Of a DNA stretch of 64,000 nt, positions 60,985 through 64,000 are shown in pieces. Every line of letters starts with the position of its first letter. The stretch's first letter is position 1. This stretch comes from JAEUMD01 sp050246945 (GTDB lineage Bacteria; Pseudomonadota; Alphaproteobacteria; Rhizobiales; Hyphomicrobiaceae): the NCBI GenBank assembly GCA_050246945.1, contig JBFWVC010000001.1, forward strand, positions 248,001 through 312,000, given 5' to 3'. The position numbers and the translations under genes were made by a program. The notes under the pieces were generated by a model that was not told the DNA's origin, ran no database searches, and was given only the letters and a program-made list of their open reading frames with translations.

Positions 60985-61359
60985 TCAGCTCGCCTTGGCG
61001 AATGGAAGCTCGGGCTCGTCATCTCCGACCGGCTTTGCCGGCGCCGGGAAAGCGACGACGTTGTTCTCTCGAATCGAGGACACATCGCCAGCCGGCTGGC
61101 GACGCTGACGGAACCAGCGTAGCGACGTGTTGGTGAGCACCGCCTGGTCGTCGACGGACTGGATCAGCAGACCGTCGTCGGTGTCGAGCAGCGGACCGAG
61201 GCGTTGGGCGAGGCTGGCCTCGTCCTCGTCCGCCGTGAGGTACCACGTGCTTTCGAGCGGACGCGCCCAGCGTTCGCCCGCCGACATGATCGACTGGGCA
61301 ATGGCGTGCTTGTTCTGGAGCGGCTTGGCGAGGTCGTAGGAGATCAGGAACGTGCGCAT
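60985..61359 (-). CDS. Small protein, possible Cas2/SinR-like fold (B)
   Basis: A 124-residue protein. MRTFLISYDLAKPLQNKHAI is the N-terminal strand and helix, with the YDL Asp in the position of the Cas2 metal-binding residue, followed by RWARPLESTWYLTADEDEAS and DTDDGLLIQSVDDQAVLTN. This order resembles SinR-family and Cas2-like proteins more clearly than protein A does. The C-terminal 35 residues are basic, then Pro/Ala-rich. GAGAG precedes the ATG at 61359. A triple GTTC operator-like motif lies 124 bases upstream. Confidence 0.55.
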   Translation of the reverse strand: MRTFLISYDLAKPLQNKHAIAQSIMSAGERWARPLESTWYLTADEDEASLAQRLGPLLDTDDGLLIQSVDDQAVLTNTSLRWFRQRRQPAGDVSSIRENNVVAFPAPAKPVGDDEPELPFAKAS

Positions 61360-61482
61360 TGGGGGCTCTCTCAGGTCAGCGGGCTTGGGAGAGTGACGCG
61401 GTACGAACTCTCGGGGGGTGGGGTGCTCCTTTGGGGAACGTAGGGAGAACATGCCACGAATCATGGGGCTTGTCCAGCATCA

Positions 61483-61508
61483 GTTCGAATTTTGTTCTAT
61501 TTCGGTTC
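61483..61508. promoter_or_regulatory. Two overlapping LexA-box-like motifs
   Basis: GTTC at 61483, 61494 and 61505 are separated by exactly seven bases each: GTTCGAATTTTGTTC and GTTCTATTTCGGTTC. The alphaproteobacterial LexA box is GTTCN7GTTC, so this is two perfect boxes sharing a half-site. It lies upstream of the minus-strand Cas2-like gene B (and about 440 bases upstream of the start of the convergent-oriented gene at 61611, but inside its 3' flank). Confidence 0.6.
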
Positions 61509-61610
61509 TGGGTGCGGCAGAACATGGGGTCAGATACTGAAGTGAGTGGCAATACAAGCGGATTTCTGGTGGCTATCACGCCCAGCTGGTCGCGACCTCG
61601 GGCGGAGCCG

Positions 61611-61946
61611 TTACTCGAAAAAGCCCAATTGGCCCTCACCCGGCTGGTCACGTGGAATACGCCTGTATCCGTAGCTCGTTCGGTCGGCCAGACCGGGATA
61701 GCGGTTGCGGAATTCCGCTTCGGCCTTCGCCTGGCTGCCGGGGAACCGCTCGCCCCACCATATTTCGTAAAGCCGCCGTGAGTCGCATTGATAGCGGCCG
61801 ACGAGCACCTTCAACGGTACGCGCAGCCAGCGCGCGATCCAGATTTCGATGGCATCGCTCTCCCGCAGCCGCGTTGGCGCCCGGTTGGATGTACTCGTAT
61901 CGCAGACCGTGGGAACGAGCAGATTGGGATCTGAAAGGAACGGCAT
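61611..61946 (-). CDS. Small basic protein of unknown function
   Basis: A 111-residue protein. After a variable N-terminus, RESDAIEIWIARWLRVPLKV and GRYQCDSRRLYEIWWGERFP are followed by KAEAEFRNRYPGLADRTSYG. The middle could form a helix-turn-helix, and the protein is rich in Arg and Trp, which suggests nucleic-acid binding. I recall similar short proteins in Rhizobiales but no function. The ATG at 61946 has AGGA upstream; one at 61964 is also possible. It is divergent from hisA. Confidence 0.6.
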   Translation of the reverse strand: MPFLSDPNLLVPTVCDTSTSNRAPTRLRESDAIEIWIARWLRVPLKVLVGRYQCDSRRLYEIWWGERFPGSQAKAEAEFRNRYPGLADRTSYGYRRIPRDQPGEGQLGFFE

Positions 61947-62087
61947 GTCGGTCCTGGAACTCATCACTTGACGCTCGGCTAAGAATGCCATTTGTCGCGT
62001 CGAAAGGCAGCAATCTCAAGGCGGCGATTTGGGCTGGCACATCTGGTGCCGCGTTAGCGCTGCAACTCCAACATCTGGTGGTGCGAT

Positions 62088-62819
62088 TTGATTCTCTTCC
62101 CCGCGATAGATCTGAAGGACGGCCAATGCGTGCGCTTGAAGCTGGGCGAGATGAGCGAGGCCACCGTATTCAACGATGATCCCGCCGCTCAGGCCCGCAT
62201 TTTCGAGAACCAGGGCTTCGAATATTTGCACATCGTCGACCTGAACGGCGCATTTGAGGGCAAGCCAGTCAATGCCGCGGCCGTCGAGTCCATTCTCGCC
62301 GCCATCTCCATGCCGGCGCAGTTGGGCGGTGGTATTCGCGATCTGAAGACGATCGAGATGTGGCTGGACAAGGGCATCCGCCGCGTCATCCTCGGCACCG
62401 TTGCCGTGCGCGATCCCGATCTCGTGCGCGAGGCGTGCACGAAATTTCCCGGTCGCATCGCGGTTGGCATCGACGCCAAGGGCGGCAAGGTGGCAGTCGA
62501 AGGCTGGGCCGAGACGAGCGAGCTGACGGCCATCGCGCTCGCCCGCCGCTTCGAGGATGCCGGTGTCGCAGCCATCGTCTACACCGACATAGAACGTGAT
62601 GGCGTTTTGAAGGGCCTCAACCTGCCCGCCACAGCTGAGCTTGCCCGCGTCGTGAGCATTCCGGTCATCGCATCGGGCGGACTGGCCTCCATCGATGACG
62701 TGAAGGCGCTGATGCAGCCGGAATACGCAATGCTCGAAGGTGCGATCACTGGCCGCGCGCTCTATGACGGCCGCATCGACCCGACGGAGGCGTTGGCGGT
62801 GTTGAGGGGAGAATCCTGA
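62088..62819 (+). CDS. hisA: Phosphoribosylformimino-AICAR-phosphate isomerase HisA
   Basis: A 243-residue TIM-barrel enzyme. The catalytic Asp8 is in LFPAIDLKDGQCVRL, the second Asp in VYTDIERDGVLKG, and QLGGGIRDL and VIASGGLASIDDV are phosphate-binding loops. The start appears to be TTG (62088), as this gives the family N-terminus and no ATG or GTG fits. Its usual neighbour hisF does not follow. It ends nine bases before the next gene. Confidence 0.95.
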   Translation: MILFPAIDLKDGQCVRLKLGEMSEATVFNDDPAAQARIFENQGFEYLHIVDLNGAFEGKPVNAAAVESILAAISMPAQLGGGIRDLKTIEMWLDKGIRRVILGTVAVRDPDLVREACTKFPGRIAVGIDAKGGKVAVEGWAETSELTAIALARRFEDAGVAAIVYTDIERDGVLKGLNLPATAELARVVSIPVIASGGLASIDDVKALMQPEYAMLEGAITGRALYDGRIDPTEALAVLRGES

Positions 62820-62828
62820 GGTAGCGTT

Positions 62829-63866
62829 GTGATCGAAGAAGCAGGTCAGTCGAAAGGAATCTGGTTTGTCTACGACGGCGACTGCCCCCTGTGCACTTCT
62901 GCCGCATTAGCTCTGCGCATCAAGCGCGATTACGGCACGCTGCATTTGATCAACGCGCGCCAAGCCGCCGACGATCCTTGCGTGCAGGAGATCACGCGAC
63001 AGGGATTGGACCTCGACGAGGGTATGGCGATCTTCGCCGACGGCCGCATCTATCACGGCAAGGACGCACTGTGTTTCATGGCGCGATACGGCGAGACGCA
63101 AAATGCCTTCATGGCGGTGACGCGCGCCCTGTTCTGGTCTGACACTTTGGCCGCCTTCTCCTACCCCTGGATGCGCGCTGTCCGAAACCGGCTGTTGCGT
63201 CGTCGCGGTGTCGGACGCATCGACAATCTCAGTCAGAGGTTCGAACCTACCTTCAAGCCCGTTTTTGGTGCCGATTGGGATAAGTTGCCGCCGGTCCTGC
63301 GAGCGCATTATGCGAACCGGCCCTACACGACCGACGAGGTCGTCGTTGAAGGCGTGCTTGACGTCTGGTGCGCCGGTCCCGTGCGCATACTGTCGCCGCT
63401 CTTGCGGATCATGCGCCAGATCCCGGCCACGTCGGAAATGAACGTCCGTGTTGCCGTGCGCTTCCTGAGCGATCTCTACACGGACGCCTATCACTTCGAT
63501 CGCACGTTTCAATTCGAGGCGTTGGGGCCTTACCGGTTCCACTCGCGTATGTTTCGTATCTCTGGCAACGAAGTCGTGGAGGTGATGCCCTTCCGATTGG
63601 GCTGGCGCATGCGCTTTGAGTGGGACGGTGAAAAGATCGTGCTGCAGCATGCCGGATATGCGCTGCGGCTTTTCGGGCGCTTGCTGCCGCTTCCGTTGGG
63701 CGTCGTCATGGGCGAGGGATATGCCGAGGAAGTACCGGTCGACGAGGATCACTTCGATATGATGACCCACATAACGCATCCCTGGTGGGGCAAGATCTAC
63801 GAGTACAAGGGTCGCTTCAGGATCACGAAGAGGGTTGAGGATGTCGAACCGCGGCAAGCCGCATAG
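62829..63866 (+). CDS. DUF393 (DCC family) - DUF4166 fusion protein
   Basis: A 345-residue protein. Residues 8-130 are a DUF393/DCC-type thiol domain with the motif VYDGDCPLC (the DCC signature). The rest, from about residue 160, resembles DUF4166, with LLRIMRQIPATSEMNVRVAV, FQFEALGPYRFHSRMFRISG and GLFMPFRLGW-type segments. A thiol-disulfide role for the first domain is likely; the second is of unknown function. The GTG start lies nine bases after hisA, so the two are probably co-transcribed. Confidence 0.82.
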   Translation: MIEEAGQSKGIWFVYDGDCPLCTSAALALRIKRDYGTLHLINARQAADDPCVQEITRQGLDLDEGMAIFADGRIYHGKDALCFMARYGETQNAFMAVTRALFWSDTLAAFSYPWMRAVRNRLLRRRGVGRIDNLSQRFEPTFKPVFGADWDKLPPVLRAHYANRPYTTDEVVVEGVLDVWCAGPVRILSPLLRIMRQIPATSEMNVRVAVRFLSDLYTDAYHFDRTFQFEALGPYRFHSRMFRISGNEVVEVMPFRLGWRMRFEWDGEKIVLQHAGYALRLFGRLLPLPLGVVMGEGYAEEVPVDEDHFDMMTHITHPWWGKIYEYKGRFRITKRVEDVEPRQAA

Positions 63867-63957
63867 GCAGCGCCGACGTCCACGGTGCATCATCCCAAGT
63901 GCACCGCGCGAACCGAATTGCGATCCGGGCTTCTCAACAATCGGACATTGATCTACG

Positions 63958-64000
63958 GTTCTGGATCTGACGCTTGATCCCCGGGCAAGGTCGTCAAACG
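63958..64000. repeat. Family C repeat, cut by the window edge
   Basis: GTTCTGGATCTGACGCTTGA, CCCCGGG and GGTCGTCAAACG match the order seen at 51628-51674. The right arm of the palindrome would extend beyond the last base. Upstream of it, 63867-63957 shows nothing else. Confidence 0.6.

Noticed and set aside
1..64000. tRNA or rRNA genes
   Set aside because: No T-loop consensus in a cloverleaf context and no rRNA core sequence was recognised on either strand.

Overview
The window reads as chromosomal DNA of an alphaproteobacterium of the order Hyphomicrobiales (Rhizobiales). The reasons are: high GC with almost every codon third position G or C; the neighbour sets ccmD-ccmG, sdhCDA, hisB-DUF2628-hisH and glnK-amtB in their alphaproteobacterial forms; a malyl-CoA thioesterase-like gene beside mesaconyl-CoA hydratase (ethylmalonyl-CoA pathway); a phasin; DUF2076 and DUF4337 proteins; and intergenic palindromes of the rhizobial type. 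The sequence does not fix a genus. No rRNA, tRNA, CRISPR array or complete insertion sequence was seen.

Layout. 1-0.9 kb: end of a cytochrome c maturation cluster (ccmD, ccmG). 1-2.6 kb: carbonic anhydrase and pyridoxal kinase on the minus strand. 2.8-9 kb: malyl-CoA thioesterase-like and mesaconyl-CoA hydratase genes, a renalase-like oxidoreductase, then sdhC-sdhD-sdhA with no sdhB. 9-15 kb: a methyltransferase, an unknown gene, ffh, rpsP, an HTH-GrlR-like regulator and rimM. 15-19.6 kb: divergent mntH/mntR, a UbiH-type hydroxylase and tesB. 19.7-22 kb: nitrogen control (sigma-54-like promoter, glnK, amtB) followed by a decayed second amtB. 22-27 kb: gamma-glutamyltransferase, L,D-transpeptidase, a CenR-like response regulator and a TadG-like protein. 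27-38 kb: asd, cytochrome b561, a secreted protein, a cluster of four palindromic elements, leuB, DsrE-like protein, M23 peptidase, a lipoprotein, gpmA, dapB and ppa. 38-47 kb: acetyltransferases, phasin, a Pif1-like helicase, typA, a J-domain protein and argG. 47-54 kb: envelope proteins, a pair of related membrane proteins, rlmN, a small cytochrome c and a cyclic-nucleotide/patatin protein. 54-58.7 kb: hslV-SMR-hslU facing hisB-DUF2628-hisH. 58.7-62 kb: an accessory stretch with DUF2076, repeats, two small proteins that look like Cas2/SinR-fold proteins, and a triple GTTC motif matching the alphaproteobacterial LexA box. 62-64 kb: hisA and a DUF393-DUF4166 fusion.

Most genes are housekeeping. 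The unusual material lies between them. At least ten intergenic sites carry copies of one palindromic repeat family, two of them as tandem arrays with the same 58-bp period. Five further 72-79 bp hairpins begin and end with CTAG and look like IS630/Tc1-type MITEs; one uses the stop codon of ffh as its end. Several normally unbroken operons are interrupted or cut short (sdhCDAB after A, rpsP-rimM-trmD, hslVU, hisBHAF), in some cases next to these repeats. The best candidate for an undescribed system is the 60.1-61.9 kb stretch with the paired Cas2-like proteins and the SOS-type operator.
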